This document shows, in pieces, positions 27,395 to 37,418 of a stretch of 53,664 nucleotides of DNA. Source of the DNA: Xenorhabdus griffiniae (GTDB lineage: Bacteria > Pseudomonadota > Gammaproteobacteria > Enterobacterales > Enterobacteriaceae); assembly GCF_001028135.1 (NCBI RefSeq), contig NZ_LDNM01000070.1, forward strand, positions 1-53,664. The letters run 5' to 3'. Every line of letters starts with the position of its first letter. The first letter of the stretch is position 1. The position numbers and the translations under genes are program-made. The notes beneath the pieces are model-generated. The model was not told the DNA's origin. It did no database searches and worked only from the letters and a program-made list of their open reading frames with translations.

Positions 27395-28192
27395 ATCGGA
27401 AGAATTGTCGATACGATGTTTGAAGGTGTTTTCTTAGGTGACTAAAAATTAACACGTTTTATTCATAAAATGAAAATTCAATACAGAGTATTCCGATATA
27501 AAAAAAGAGTAAAAAAGCGTTAAGAATAAGTATGCATTATCACTATTAACACACTATAAAGCCTGTCATTGCCGTATTGCTATTTTTTTAATATCACATA
27601 TACTTATTAACACGTAATAAGAGTGAATATTAAAATAATCATAAAATTAAAATATGGAAGAGCTATTAATGATATAATGGATGTAAATTATCTGCTGTTT
27701 GTTACATTATACGGGTAAGCTAGGTGTATATGCTTTTCTTTATATTCTTCAATTAAATTATTCACACAATAGTTTCACAATATGATATTTTAACTTTCAT
27801 AATCTCTGGTATTTGATTTGGCAGATTCTCAATAAAGAAGAGTTATCCATTGTGGATCTGTTTATAGGTTATGTCTCGATTGTTTTTAACCTTAAGAAAT
27901 AATAATGACTCTGTGGTTTAAAAAATGAAATGGAATGATAAATAATATCGTTAACAAGGAAGATATCCACATTGCCAGAATAATTAGTTACTATTGAAAT
28001 AATTTTTTAATGAAATTAAAACATAATTATAATAAATATTTTGCGAATTGCCCTCTTATTAACTAACATTTTATTAGTTAACATTTTGACCATTTTACCT
28101 GATAAAACCTTTGGCAAAACACTAAGTTAAAATGCTATCACCATGAATCTGTAATGTTTTGTAGTTATTCAACAATCATTGGGCTAAAGAAC
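27395..28192. other. AT-rich gap before the LysR gene
   Basis: About 800 bp of very AT-rich sequence. I see no coding frame of note, no RNA gene, and no terminator with a clear stem. It should contain the promoter of the downstream regulator. Confidence 0.5.
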
Positions 28193-29086
28193 ATGGATAT
28201 ACGCAATCTTGAAGCTTTTATCGTTTTGGCTGAAACGCTTAATTATCATAAGGCTTCTGAGAGGCTTTATCTTTCTCAGCCAGCCTTGACGAAGAGAATT
28301 CACGGGTTGGAAAATATTCTTGGTGCATCACTATTTATAAGGGGACCAAATGGAACAAGGTTGACAGATTTTGGGCAGAAGACGTTGGAAAATACCCGGA
28401 AGTTTTTATCTCACTATGAGCACTTCAAAAGTCAGGTTCATGTCGATTCAAAAGAGGATATGGTCAGGCACTTATACGTCGGTTCTTGTTTTCCTATCCA
28501 CAATTATTCTCAAATAGAGCGACAGTTCGTGGAAAAAAAAGGGAGCGTTGTGCTGTCATTGGTGACAGGGCTGTCAGTTGAGCAGCAGATAAATTTATTG
28601 AATGCAAGGATGTTACATGTTGCAGTGATGCCGCTATCATCTATTAGCGCTCCGTTAGAGCCAAAAAAGGTGTTTACGGAAAGGTTGATCTATATCTTTA
28701 AGAAAGGAAGTCATCTGGTATCTAAATGCAGAATAGCCTTACGTAAGTTTGGCAACGGAGTTACTCCGAAAAATTCACCAGAAAAAAAAGAGGAGGTTGA
28801 GTTAACGGATTGCCTCAATGTTTTTCCTATCTATACTGGTGACAATATGCATTTGCTATTAAAAACAAATGATATCATGTTGATAGTAGAGATGATTACA
28901 AAAAATAATGCCTATACCTGTGTGCCTAAACGGATTATTAGTTCTATCCCTGAGTATTATATGAATTTTTTGGAAATTGTTGAAACGGATAAAAAAATTG
29001 ATCTTGGGGTGGTATGGGCAAAATACATAGATGAGCCTTTGATTGAAGATGCTGAAAACTTTTCTGCCTTAGTTGCTAATGTATGA
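28193..29086 (+). CDS. LysR-family transcriptional regulator
   Basis: 297 residues. The N-terminal winged helix-turn-helix is canonical: MDIRNLEAFIVLAETLNYHKASERLYLSQPALTKRIHGLE at 1-40, then GASLFIRGPNGTRLTDFG. The C-terminal effector domain (about 90-297) has diverged and has a Lys/Glu-rich insert near 200 (KNSPEKKEEVE). The start at 28193 matches the family; the frame opens 39 bp earlier without support. No divergent target gene lies beside it: the upstream side is an 800-bp gap and the downstream neighbour yheS is convergent. The target and ligand are unknown. Low GC fits acquired or fast-evolving DNA. Confidence 0.87.
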   Translation: MDIRNLEAFIVLAETLNYHKASERLYLSQPALTKRIHGLENILGASLFIRGPNGTRLTDFGQKTLENTRKFLSHYEHFKSQVHVDSKEDMVRHLYVGSCFPIHNYSQIERQFVEKKGSVVLSLVTGLSVEQQINLLNARMLHVAVMPLSSISAPLEPKKVFTERLIYIFKKGSHLVSKCRIALRKFGNGVTPKNSPEKKEEVELTDCLNVFPIYTGDNMHLLLKTNDIMLIVEMITKNNAYTCVPKRIISSIPEYYMNFLEIVETDKKIDLGVVWAKYIDEPLIEDAENFSALVANV

Positions 29087-29317
29087 GTCAGTCATTATTC
29101 CTTGTTTTATACGGAATATTGTCATTTTGTCTCTCATGATAATCAAGCTTGAGGTGTGATTTTTAAAAGGTTTCTCAGTCAATGAGCAAAAAATGAAAAT
29201 CTGAAACATTTTTCAATTATAAATGATCTCCTGCATAATTGATGAATTATTATTTTTTACGACGAATATTCTGGCTGTTTGCAAGCAATTTTATATTTTT
29301 TCTTTGTAAATAGGGAA

Positions 29318-29348
29318 TAATCGGGTGTTGAATGACAATACCCGATTA
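29318..29348. terminator. Hairpin between the LysR gene and yheS
   Basis: The stem taatcgggt/acccgatta with a 13-nt loop lies 27 bp beyond the yheS stop. The T-run on the minus strand is poor, so termination is probable but not certain. The rest of the 289-bp gap shows nothing else. Confidence 0.45.
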
Positions 29349-29375
29349 TATACTTACAGGTTTATACCTGAAAAA

Positions 29376-31331
29376 TTAACTGACTCCTTGACTCGCATCA
29401 AATTCTGTTGTCATTTGTTCGAGCTGTTCCTGAATATCCAACCATTCCATTTCAGTATCTTCCAGTTTGGATTTTGTTTGCGTCTGCTGATGCAGGCATT
29501 CAGTCAGTTCAGTTTTACGATCATGGTCGTAAAGCGTATTGTCTGACAGCTTCTCTTCTAATTCTGTCAATGCCGTACCCAGTTTTTCCATCTGTTTTTC
29601 AAGGGTTGCAAGCTGTTTACGCAATGGCTGCGTTTGGTTACGGAATTCAGCTTCACGCCGTTTTTGATCTTTACGCTCTTGAGCACTGTAATTTTGAGTG
29701 CTATTTGTTGAAGATTCGCTCTCTGATTTTTCTTTTTCCTGACTATCCCGCATTTGCTGGCGTTGCAGTTCAGTGAGCCATTGCTGATAATCGTCTAAAT
29801 CACCTTTAAAAAGTTCTACTTTGCCATCATGTACCAGATAAAGTTCGTCTGTTGTAGAACGCAGTAAGTGCCTGTCATGCGATACGACGACCAGAGCACC
29901 TTCGAAATCAATCAGTGCTTCAGTCAATGCTTGTCTCATGTCGAGATCAAGGTGGTTGGTCGGTTCGTCAAGCAGAAGGAGGTTTGGACGTTGCCAGACA
30001 ATCAGAGCCAGTACCAAACGCGCTTTTTCACCACCGGAAAAACGTCCGCTTGGGTCGGTCACTTGATCGCCTTTGAAGCCAAATCCTCCCAGATAATCTC
30101 GAAGCTGTTGCTCTGTCTCTCTGGGCGCGATTCGGACTAAATGCTGTAATGGAGATTCATCTGCCCGTAGGTATTCCAATTGGTGCTGTGTGAAGTAACC
30201 CAGTTTAATGCCTTTCGATAAGGCAATTTCTCCTTGCTGAGGTGCAAGCTCTCCTGCCAGCAACTTGATCAACGTGGATTTACCCGCCCCATTGCGACCT
30301 AGCAGGCCGATCCGTGAACCTGGCACCAGATTTAATTTGATCGAGTTCAATACCGTTTTTTCGCCATAGCCAGCACTAACTTTATCCATATTTAAGAGTG
30401 GATTTGGCAGGTTTTCCGGCTGGCGGAAACTGAAATGGAAAGGGTTATCGACATGAGCGGGCGCGATAAGCTCCATGCGTTCCAGCATTTTGATGCGACT
30501 TTGTGCCTGTTTCGCTTTAGAGGCTTTGGCGCGGAAGCGGTCAATATAACTCTGCAAATGGGCCACTTTTTCCTGTTGGCTTTGGTATAACGCCTGTTGC
30601 TGGGCAAGTTTGGCCGCGCGTTGCCGTTCGAAGGAAGAGTAGTTACCGGTATATTCGTATAGATCCTGCTGTTCAATGTGCAGAATTTTATCGATGATTG
30701 GATCGAGAAAATCACGATCGTGGGAAATTAGGATCAAGGTGCCGGTATAACTCTTCAACCATTTTTCCAGCCAGATAACAGCATCCAGATCAAGATGGTT
30801 GGTCGGTTCATCGAGTAATAGCAAATCAGAGCGGCAGATCAGCGCTTGTGCCAGGTTGAGGCGCATACGCCAGCCTCCAGAGAATGAACGTACCGGTTGT
30901 TCTAGCTGAACCTGAGAAAAACCTAATCCGTGCAGCAGGCTAGCGGCTCGGGCGCGGATTGTCCATGCCTGAATAGTATCAAGCAAACCATGAAGGTGAG
31001 CGATGGCGTGACCGTCATTTTGTTCGTTGGCGATTTTGAGTTTTTGCTCCAGTTGTCGGAACTCACGGTCACCATCGATGACATATTCCAATGCTGATGT
31101 TTCCAGGGCTGGCGTTTCCTGATTAACCCAAGCCAGTGCCCAGTTGCAGGGGAAGGTGACAGAGCCATTTTCAGCTTGAAGTTCATCTTTCAGTAATGCC
31201 AGCAGGGTAGATTTACCGCAGCCATTTTTGCCAACTAATCCGACTTTTTGTCCAGGATTGATCGTTGCGTTGGCGTTATCCAGCAGGATGCGAATGCCAC
31301 GACGGATTTGCAGTGAAGAGAAAACAATCAT
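29376..31331 (-). CDS. yheS: ABC-F ATPase YheS
   Basis: 651 residues (E. coli about 637). It is a soluble ABC-F protein with two ATPase domains and no membrane segments. The first P-loop is GKNGCGKST at 34-42 and its signature is SFSGGWRMRLNLAQAL; the second P-loop is GRNGAGKST near 345 with signature FSGGEKARLVLAL. Both Walker B motifs read LLLDEPTNHLD. The linker between domains and a charged C-terminal coiled coil (about 530-640, with QPLRKQLATLEKQMEKL) are typical of ABC-F translation factors that act at the ribosomal E site on stalled peptides. kefB and kefG, upstream in E. coli, are missing; yheV lies divergent across a repeat. Confidence 0.94.
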   Translation of the reverse strand: MIVFSSLQIRRGIRILLDNANATINPGQKVGLVGKNGCGKSTLLALLKDELQAENGSVTFPCNWALAWVNQETPALETSALEYVIDGDREFRQLEQKLKIANEQNDGHAIAHLHGLLDTIQAWTIRARAASLLHGLGFSQVQLEQPVRSFSGGWRMRLNLAQALICRSDLLLLDEPTNHLDLDAVIWLEKWLKSYTGTLILISHDRDFLDPIIDKILHIEQQDLYEYTGNYSSFERQRAAKLAQQQALYQSQQEKVAHLQSYIDRFRAKASKAKQAQSRIKMLERMELIAPAHVDNPFHFSFRQPENLPNPLLNMDKVSAGYGEKTVLNSIKLNLVPGSRIGLLGRNGAGKSTLIKLLAGELAPQQGEIALSKGIKLGYFTQHQLEYLRADESPLQHLVRIAPRETEQQLRDYLGGFGFKGDQVTDPSGRFSGGEKARLVLALIVWQRPNLLLLDEPTNHLDLDMRQALTEALIDFEGALVVVSHDRHLLRSTTDELYLVHDGKVELFKGDLDDYQQWLTELQRQQMRDSQEKEKSESESSTNSTQNYSAQERKDQKRREAEFRNQTQPLRKQLATLEKQMEKLGTALTELEEKLSDNTLYDHDRKTELTECLHQQTQTKSKLEDTEMEWLDIQEQLEQMTTEFDASQGVS

Positions 31332-31379
31332 AGATGTCGTCTATATATAATGTGTTAAGTTAATTAATAGTTAGATTTA

Positions 31380-31508
31380 TATATCCTTCATCTTTCAAGT
31401 TGCCGCTTTGTTGACTGCGTTCCTCATACCAATCGTATATCGATATGCATAGTGATCGTTGATACGTATAGTGTTCGATGGGCCGCAATTTGAAATCTAT
31501 TGGGTATA
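31380..31508. repeat. Degenerate enterobacterial-type interspersed repeat
   Basis: The left end reads tatatccttcatctttcaag, then ttgactgcgttcctcat; the right end reads gccgcaatttgaaatctatt, then gggtatat. The ends are roughly inverted (atatccttcat against attgggtatat; tttcaagttgccg against gccgcaatttgaaa). This resembles a repeat class common in intergenic regions of Xenorhabdus, Photorhabdus and relatives. It lies between yheS and yheV. Confidence 0.5.
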
Positions 31509-31580
31509 TGTATTGAGTTTTAAGTACCTGGTGTGCATGGTAGCGGAAAATAGATGTTCTGACACGTCTTAGGGGGAATT

Positions 31581-31784
31581 ATGTCAATTAGTCGTAAGCG
31601 TTTTATTGCAGGAGCAGTCTGCCCAAAATGCCAATCACAGGATACGCTGGCAATGTGGCAGGAAAATAAGGTTGATGTTGTTGAGTGTGTCCGTTGTGGC
31701 CATATACAGAGGCAAACGGAGGACGCTGTCACATCTCATATCAGAGACCAGGAACAGGTCATTGGGATCTTTACACCACAGTAA
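31581..31784 (+). CDS. yheV: YheV family putative zinc ribbon protein
   Basis: 67 residues (E. coli 66). Two CxxC knuckles are visible, CPKC at 14-17 and CVRC at 36-39, which together should bind one zinc ion. The rest, MSISRKRFIAGAV and the end RDQEQVIGIFTPQ, is family-typical. Function is unknown. A taggggg ribosome site precedes the ATG. It lies upstream of slyD as in E. coli, with 145 bp between. Confidence 0.9.
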   Translation: MSISRKRFIAGAVCPKCQSQDTLAMWQENKVDVVECVRCGHIQRQTEDAVTSHIRDQEQVIGIFTPQ

Positions 31785-31929
31785 CTCAATACATGTACAA
31801 TGAATTGTGGATAAATTTTGCCATTGACTAGGTACAGTAACGTAGAATTCCGTTACAATTGGCAGCATTTTTTTGAGCAGTAAAAATTTTCCCTCACGGA
31901 TTTTTTCCCTCGGGTATGTAGGAGTTGTC

Positions 31930-32463
31930 ATGAAAGTAGCAAAAGACTTGGTGGTCAGTCTGGCTTATCAAGTAAGAACAGAAGATGGTGTTTTAGTTGA
32001 TGAGTCCTCGGTGAGTGCACCGTTAGACTATCTGCATGGCCGTGGTTCTCTGATCAGCGGATTAGAGAAAGCAGTGGATGGCCGTGAGGTGGGTGAACGT
32101 TTTGATGTTAGCGTAGAAGCAGAAGATGCATACGGTCAGTATGATGACAACCTGGTTCAGCGTGCACCAAAAGATGTGTTTGTTGGCGTTGATGATCTCC
32201 AGGTTGGTATGCGTTTCCTGGCTGACACCGATCAGGGACCTATTCCAGTAGAAATCACTGCGATAGAAGGTGATGAAGTGGTTGTTGATGCGAACCACAT
32301 GTTGGCTGGCCAGAATCTGAAATTCAATGTTGAAATTGTTGCGATCCGTGAGGCAACCGAAGAAGAATTGGCTCATGGCCATGTACATGGTCAGGGTGGC
32401 TGTGATGATCACCATGATCACGATCACGGTGATCACGGATGCTGCGGCGGTAGCTGCCATTAA
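31930..32463 (+). CDS. slyD: FKBP-type peptidyl-prolyl isomerase and metallochaperone SlyD
   Basis: 177 residues (E. coli 196). The FKBP domain (1-69 and 130-150) is interrupted by the insert-in-flap chaperone domain at about 76-120. The C-terminal tail (from about 150) is rich in His, Cys, Asp and Gly (HGHVHGQGGCDDHHDHDHG, then CCGGSCH) and binds nickel; it is shorter than in E. coli. SlyD folds proteins, delivers nickel for hydrogenase maturation and is needed for phiX174 lysis in E. coli. The start at 31930 follows taggagttgtc; the frame extends upstream without family support. A perfect DnaA-box match lies at 31806-31814 upstream, of unknown meaning. Confidence 0.95.
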   Translation: MKVAKDLVVSLAYQVRTEDGVLVDESSVSAPLDYLHGRGSLISGLEKAVDGREVGERFDVSVEAEDAYGQYDDNLVQRAPKDVFVGVDDLQVGMRFLADTDQGPIPVEITAIEGDEVVVDANHMLAGQNLKFNVEIVAIREATEEELAHGHVHGQGGCDDHHDHDHGDHGCCGGSCH

Positions 32464-32516
32464 GATTAATCGGGGCTAACTGAAAATCGTTAGTCACCTG
32501 AAATATCAGTAAGCAG

Positions 32517-32553
32517 AAAAAGAGAAGCGGGTTTTAAGCTTCTCTTTTTTATT
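32517..32553 (+). terminator. slyD intrinsic terminator
   Basis: The stem aagagaagc/gcttctctt with an 8-nt loop is followed by TTTT. A-rich flanks on the left may let it also act toward the convergent slyX. Confidence 0.85.
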
Positions 32554-32595
32554 TTGCGTCTAGCCTTCCTTGGCGGGTCGCTTCCCTGATGAATA

Positions 32596-32814
32596 TCAGT
32601 AATGGGGGGGCGGTGTTTCTTCAGAAAGCGGTGCAATGATGGATGCCTGGTGAGTTTTCAGACGTTCAGCGATTAATTTTAGTTGTTCTTTCAATCTGTC
32701 AGTTTCGAGCTGTTGCTTTATCACTTCCTGATTCAATGCTTCAATGGTGGCATCTTGGTAAGCCAGCTTGGTTTCTAGTTGTTCAAATCTTCGCTCAAAT
32801 TCAGATAATTCCAT
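32596..32814 (-). CDS. slyX: SlyX family coiled-coil protein
   Basis: 72 residues (same length as E. coli SlyX). It is almost entirely a heptad-patterned coiled coil (residues 1-55: LSEFERRFEQLETKLAYQDATIEALNQEV) and ends with the family's ETPPPHY motif. Function is unknown. It is convergent with slyD and divergent from fkpA across a 265-bp gap that holds a 21-bp tandem duplication. Confidence 0.93.
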   Translation of the reverse strand: MELSEFERRFEQLETKLAYQDATIEALNQEVIKQQLETDRLKEQLKLIAERLKTHQASIIAPLSEETPPPHY

Positions 32815-32870
32815 TATCTTTCCTCCTGCCTCTGAATCAATTAATTTAAATGACGGACCGATGATTCGGT

Positions 32871-32912
32871 CAAGATGCCACTATAATGCTCCAAGATGCC
32901 ACTATAATGCTC
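32871..32912 (+). repeat. Exact 21-bp tandem duplication containing TATAAT
   Basis: Two identical 21-bp units (32871-32891 and 32892-32912), each starting caagatgcca and carrying TATAAT (32882-32887 and 32903-32908). The duplicated -10-like element lies between the divergent slyX and fkpA genes. No good -35 element was found for either copy. Confidence 0.9.
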
Positions 32913-32938
32913 ATATATCCAGTGAAATAGAATTTCAC

Positions 32939-32967
32939 GAAACCTCTTTGCTTTAATGTTGTCTCAA
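32939..32967 (+). promoter_or_regulatory. Candidate sigma-E promoter of fkpA
   Basis: GAAACCT (32939-32945; 5 of 7 to GGAACTT) is followed after 16 bp by TCTCAA (32962-32967), close to the sigma-E -10 element. fkpA belongs to the sigma-E regulon in E. coli, which supports the reading. Confidence 0.4.
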
Positions 32968-33079
32968 CGATTTTTATGGCAAGGTATAGCAAATATTGTC
33001 ATTGGTTTTCTTAGGCGGTTATAGTAGATGTTATGCCCTATGCTGATGGCAACCCCACCCAAACTTATTGGAGAATAGG

Positions 33080-33844
33080 ATGAAATCACTGTTTAAAACA
33101 ACTCTGCTGGCAACAACGCTAGCGGTGGCATTTAGCGTACCCCAGGTTTTGGCTGCTAACACCGAAACCAAAGACGAAGTCAAACTAAATAGTGCTTTTA
33201 AAACAGCAGAACAGCAAAATTCTTATGCTCTGGGTGCTTCTCTGGGAGGCTATATGGCCAACTCATTGCAAGAACAGAAAGCGCTCGGTATCAATATAGA
33301 AAAAGAAAAGTTGCTGGCTGGTGTTGAAGATGCATTAAATAATAAAGCCAAACTGACGGATAAAGAAATACAGGAAACCCTGATAGCCTTTGAATCTAAA
33401 GTGAAAAGTGCAGCACTGGCTAAGGCAGAAAAAGAAGCCAGTGAAAATGGTGAAAAAGGTGCCAAATATCGCAAAGAGTTTGCTAAACAAGCGGGCGTAG
33501 TGGAAACCAAAACCGGGCTTCTTTACAAAATTGAAAAAGCAGGTACGGGTAACGCACCTAAAGAGACTGATACTGTCGTTGTTAACTACAATGGTTCTTT
33601 GATTGATGGTCAGGTTTTTGACAGCTCTTATGACCGTAAAGAGCCGCTGACAATCCGTTTGGATAGCGTTATTCCAGGTTGGAGTGAAGGTATACAGCAT
33701 GTGAAGAAAGGTGGAAAAATCACATTAGTTATTCCACCTAAGCTGGCTTATGATCAGGTTAATTTACCTAAAATTCCAGCTAACTCCACTTTAGTTTTCA
33801 ATGTTGAATTACTGGATATTAAGCCTGCGGCCAAGGCAAAATAA
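33080..33844 (+). CDS. fkpA: Periplasmic FKBP-type peptidyl-prolyl isomerase/chaperone FkpA
   Basis: 254 residues (E. coli 270). The signal peptide MKSLFKTTLLATTLAVAFSVPQVLA is cleaved near 25. An N-terminal helical dimerisation arm (about 45-140, Lys/Ala/Glu-rich) gives chaperone activity. The FKBP domain (about 145-250) reads VVNYNGSLIDGQVFDSSYDRKEPLTIRLDSVIPGWSEGIQ and carries the usual aromatic pocket residues. FkpA protects outer-membrane protein intermediates under envelope stress. The start at 33080 follows ttggagaatagg. A sigma-E-like promoter lies 113 bp upstream, and an intrinsic terminator follows. Confidence 0.94.
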   Translation: MKSLFKTTLLATTLAVAFSVPQVLAANTETKDEVKLNSAFKTAEQQNSYALGASLGGYMANSLQEQKALGINIEKEKLLAGVEDALNNKAKLTDKEIQETLIAFESKVKSAALAKAEKEASENGEKGAKYRKEFAKQAGVVETKTGLLYKIEKAGTGNAPKETDTVVVNYNGSLIDGQVFDSSYDRKEPLTIRLDSVIPGWSEGIQHVKKGGKITLVIPPKLAYDQVNLPKIPANSTLVFNVELLDIKPAAKAK

Positions 33845-33865
33845 TTTCTGTGATTAAAAGATATT

Positions 33866-33892
33866 AGCAGGGGCTTAAGGCTCCTGCTTTAT
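33866..33892 (+). terminator. fkpA terminator
   Basis: The stem agcaggggc/gctcctgct (with a G-U pair) is followed by a short T-run. Beyond it, 33893-34322 is an AT-rich gap of 430 bp with no recognised gene; it must hold the yheO promoter. Confidence 0.65.
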
Positions 33893-34322
33893 CACACATT
33901 TTTTCTACCTTTCGATTTGCTGCTGATATTTACCTCTATTTGATGAGTAATAAGCATGGATAAAAAATAATAAATTTATTTGCTTATTATTTCCCACGGT
34001 ATTAAATGGGATATTGCTTTTCGTATTTCAGATGGATTCGGCATAAAGCTGTGATTGAACCCCGCGCTATACTCAGCAAGAGCTTGACGGCAGTTCGATG
34101 TGGTTTTAACGTCACTATTCTGAATAGTCCGAATAGAATAATATAGAGCAAACATTTTTAACTGTTTGTTTTTAGCGCTTATCTCATAAGGCTATTTAAC
34201 TTTCTTGTAACAATAGGCGTTTACCGAAGTAGATGCTGAGTTGCAGTAATGTGATTTTATAATAAATCTTGCCCCGATGTTTTTGGTGAGGCAAAGTCAG
34301 AATTTGAAGGATGGTGTATTAC

Positions 34323-35060
34323 ATGTCTACCCCGCTATTAACTGGTGATAATATCTCTGGTGAAAACAGTGATATTGATTTACTGGAAAACCAACCATTT
34401 AGTGAAACTGATCACGAAATTTTAAAATCTTACGAAGCTGCTGTGGATGGCCTGGCTATGTTGATTGGTGGGCATTGTGAAATAGTTCTTCATTCACTGG
34501 AAGATCTTAAATGTTCAGCCGTCAGAATAGCTAATGGCGAGCATACAGGGCGTAAAATTGGTTCTCCGATTACCGATCTGGCGTTGCGAATGCTGCATGA
34601 TATTACGGATGAAGACAGTAGCGTTTCCAGGGCGTATTTCACACGGGCTAAAAGTGGCTCGTTGATGAAATCTGTCACGATTGCTATCCGCAATCGCCAG
34701 CGTCGAGTCATTGGGCTTTTGTGCATCAATATGAATCTTGATGTGCCTTTCTCTGAAATTATTCAGACCTTTATCCCGGAAAAAACCCATGAAGTTGCTT
34801 CAAACGTCAATTTTGCTTCTTCCGTGGATGATCTGGTAGCACAAACTCTGGAATTCACAATTGAAGAAGTGAATGCTGATCGCAATGTTTCCAATAATGC
34901 GAAAAACAGACAGGTTGTGCTGAATCTTTATGAGAAAGGTATTTTTGATATTAAAGATGCGATTAATCAGGTGGCTGATCGTTTGAATATCTCCAAACAT
35001 ACGGTATATCTCTATATTCGCCAGTTCAAAAATGGTGAATATGCGGGTTCGGAGAAGTAA
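34323..35060 (+). CDS. yheO: YheO family PAS-HTH transcriptional regulator
   Basis: 245 residues, very close to E. coli YheO throughout. The N-terminal YheO/PAS-like domain (about 25-135) has [35 protein letters not shown] and [17 protein letters not shown]. The C-terminal helix-turn-helix (about 185-240) reads [31 protein letters not shown]. The regulon is unknown. The ATG at 34323 is preferred because the family starts MS-x-x-LLT; another ATG at 34311 has no spacing to a ribosome site. The stop overlaps the tusD start by one base (TAATG), so it is co-translated with the tRNA thiolation genes. Confidence 0.93.
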   Translation: MSTPLLTGDNISGENSDIDLLENQPFSETDHEILKSYEAAVDGLAMLIGGHCEIVLHSLEDLKCSAVRIANGEHTGRKIGSPITDLALRMLHDITDEDSSVSRAYFTRAKSGSLMKSVTIAIRNRQRRVIGLLCINMNLDVPFSEIIQTFIPEKTHEVASNVNFASSVDDLVAQTLEFTIEEVNADRNVSNNAKNRQVVLNLYEKGIFDIKDAINQVADRLNISKHTVYLYIRQFKNGEYAGSEK

Positions 35061-35455
35061 TGTCGTCACTGTCTTATTGTTTGCTGGTCACTGGGCCAGC
35101 TTACGGTACTCAACAAGCCAGCAGCGCTTACCAATTTGCTCAGGCATTGATCACCTCTGGCCATAAACTGCATAGCGTGTTTTTTTATCGCGAAGGTGTC
35201 CAAAACGGCAATCAATGGGTTGCCCCTGCCAATGATGAGTTTGATTTGGTCAGGGCCTGGCAGGCATTGGCAGTCCAGCATCAATTCGATCTGTTTATCT
35301 GTGTTGCTGCGGCATTGCGCCGTGGTGTCGTGGATGAACAGCAAGCCCGTGAATTGAATCTGCCCGCCGCTAATTTAGCTGAAGGGTTTGAGCTTAGTGG
35401 GTTGGGATCGTTGGCAGAAGCCATGATGTTATGTGATCGTGTCATACAATTTTAG
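35060..35455 (+). CDS. tusD: Sulfurtransferase complex subunit TusD
   Basis: 131 residues of the DsrE/DsrF-like fold. Cys81 in [13 protein letters not shown] corresponds to the sulfur-carrying cysteine (Cys78) of E. coli TusD. TusD accepts persulfide sulfur from IscS via TusA and passes it through TusE to MnmA for 2-thiouridine in the wobble position of tRNAs. It forms a hexamer with TusB and TusC. The start overlaps the yheO stop by one base. tusC begins 34 bp later. Confidence 0.94.
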   Translation: MSSLSYCLLVTGPAYGTQQASSAYQFAQALITSGHKLHSVFFYREGVQNGNQWVAPANDEFDLVRAWQALAVQHQFDLFICVAAALRRGVVDEQQARELNLPAANLAEGFELSGLGSLAEAMMLCDRVIQF

Positions 35456-35489
35456 CGCTGGTTAGGTTTGGGAATCTTCGTGGGTATCG

Positions 35490-35849
35490 ATGAAAAAAAT
35501 TGCCTTTGTTTTTACTGAAGCTCCTCACGGCTCTTCTGCCGGCCGGGAAGGGCTGGATGCACTGCTTGCGACGTCGGCATTGACTGAGCAGATCGGTGTA
35601 TTTTTTATTTCTGATGGTGTATTTCAATTATTGGCCAATCAGCAGCCGGATAAAATCCTGGCCCGTGACTATATCTCAACCTTTAAGGTCTTGCCGCTCT
35701 ATGACATTGATAAATGTTACGTCTGTCTGGATGATTTGGTGATTCGGGGAGGCAGCCCAGCCAGCAATTTTGTGCTGGAAGCTGAATTTCTTTCTGCCGC
35801 CGCAATCCGAGAATTGTTGGCGGGTTATGATTTTGTGTTGAAATTTTAA
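35490..35849 (+). CDS. tusC: Sulfurtransferase complex subunit TusC
   Basis: 119 residues, DsrE/F-like: starts [31 protein letters not shown] and ends [11 protein letters not shown]. It is the middle subunit of the TusBCD hexamer in the tRNA 2-thiouridine relay and carries no essential sulfur-bearing cysteine. It is encoded between tusD and tusB with 34- and 19-bp gaps, as one operon with yheO. Confidence 0.94.
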   Translation: MKKIAFVFTEAPHGSSAGREGLDALLATSALTEQIGVFFISDGVFQLLANQQPDKILARDYISTFKVLPLYDIDKCYVCLDDLVIRGGSPASNFVLEAEFLSAAAIRELLAGYDFVLKF

Positions 35850-35868
35850 TCTATTTCAGGCAGGTAAC

Positions 35869-36156
35869 ATGTTATATACTGTCAGTCGCTCACCTTACCA
35901 TAATGACTTCAATGCAATGCTTGGCCTTGTATCTGATACCGATGATGTTTTATTGATGCAAAATGGCGTGTTATTGGGCATTAATGATAACCGTTATTTG
36001 ACGGAGTTGCTCCGTACGAGGGCAGGCATTTATGTTTTAAAAGAAGATCTTGATGCACGGGGGCTGATTGAACAGATTTCAGACCGTGTAATGGTGATTG
36101 ATTACAATGGCTTTGTTAGCTTAACAGTAAAACATCAGCAAAATTTTGCATGGTAG
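35869..36156 (+). CDS. tusB: Sulfurtransferase complex subunit TusB
   Basis: 95 residues (same as E. coli): MLYTVSRSPYHNDFNAML, DVLLMQNGVLLGI and the end VKHQQNFAW. It is the smallest subunit of the TusBCD complex. It closes the yheO-tusDCB run. About 220 bp separate it from rpsL, and a strong independent promoter for the str operon lies in that gap. Confidence 0.93.
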   Translation: MLYTVSRSPYHNDFNAMLGLVSDTDDVLLMQNGVLLGINDNRYLTELLRTRAGIYVLKEDLDARGLIEQISDRVMVIDYNGFVSLTVKHQQNFAW

Positions 36157-36266
36157 AGGTGATGGGTAGATCTGAATGGCACTTTTCAGCAACTTTACCA
36201 GCCCAACGCTTTACTGGCAGTACTTTATCGATAATATTTTGCCGATATAGAAAAACTGTATATTTC

Positions 36267-36295
36267 TTGACACCTCGTCAAGTCAGCAATAAAAT
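36267..36295 (+). promoter_or_regulatory. str operon promoter
   Basis: A perfect TTGACA (36267-36272), a 17-bp spacer and TAAAAT (36290-36295) are followed by a GC-rich discriminator (tccgcgtcc), typical of stringently controlled ribosomal promoters. It lies 84 bp before the rpsL start. Confidence 0.85.
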
Positions 36296-36337
36296 TCCGC
36301 GTCCTCTTGTTTTGTCATAATGGCAGAGAGAGGGTAA

Positions 36338-37323
<986 letters not shown>

Positions 37324-37418
37324 AATCCTTTATTGGGTATTCCATCGGCAGTGAATATGTTCCGGGTGGCTGTCCAGCTACCCGTTCTCTAAATTGAACG
37401 CCCACGAGAGAGGAAAAA

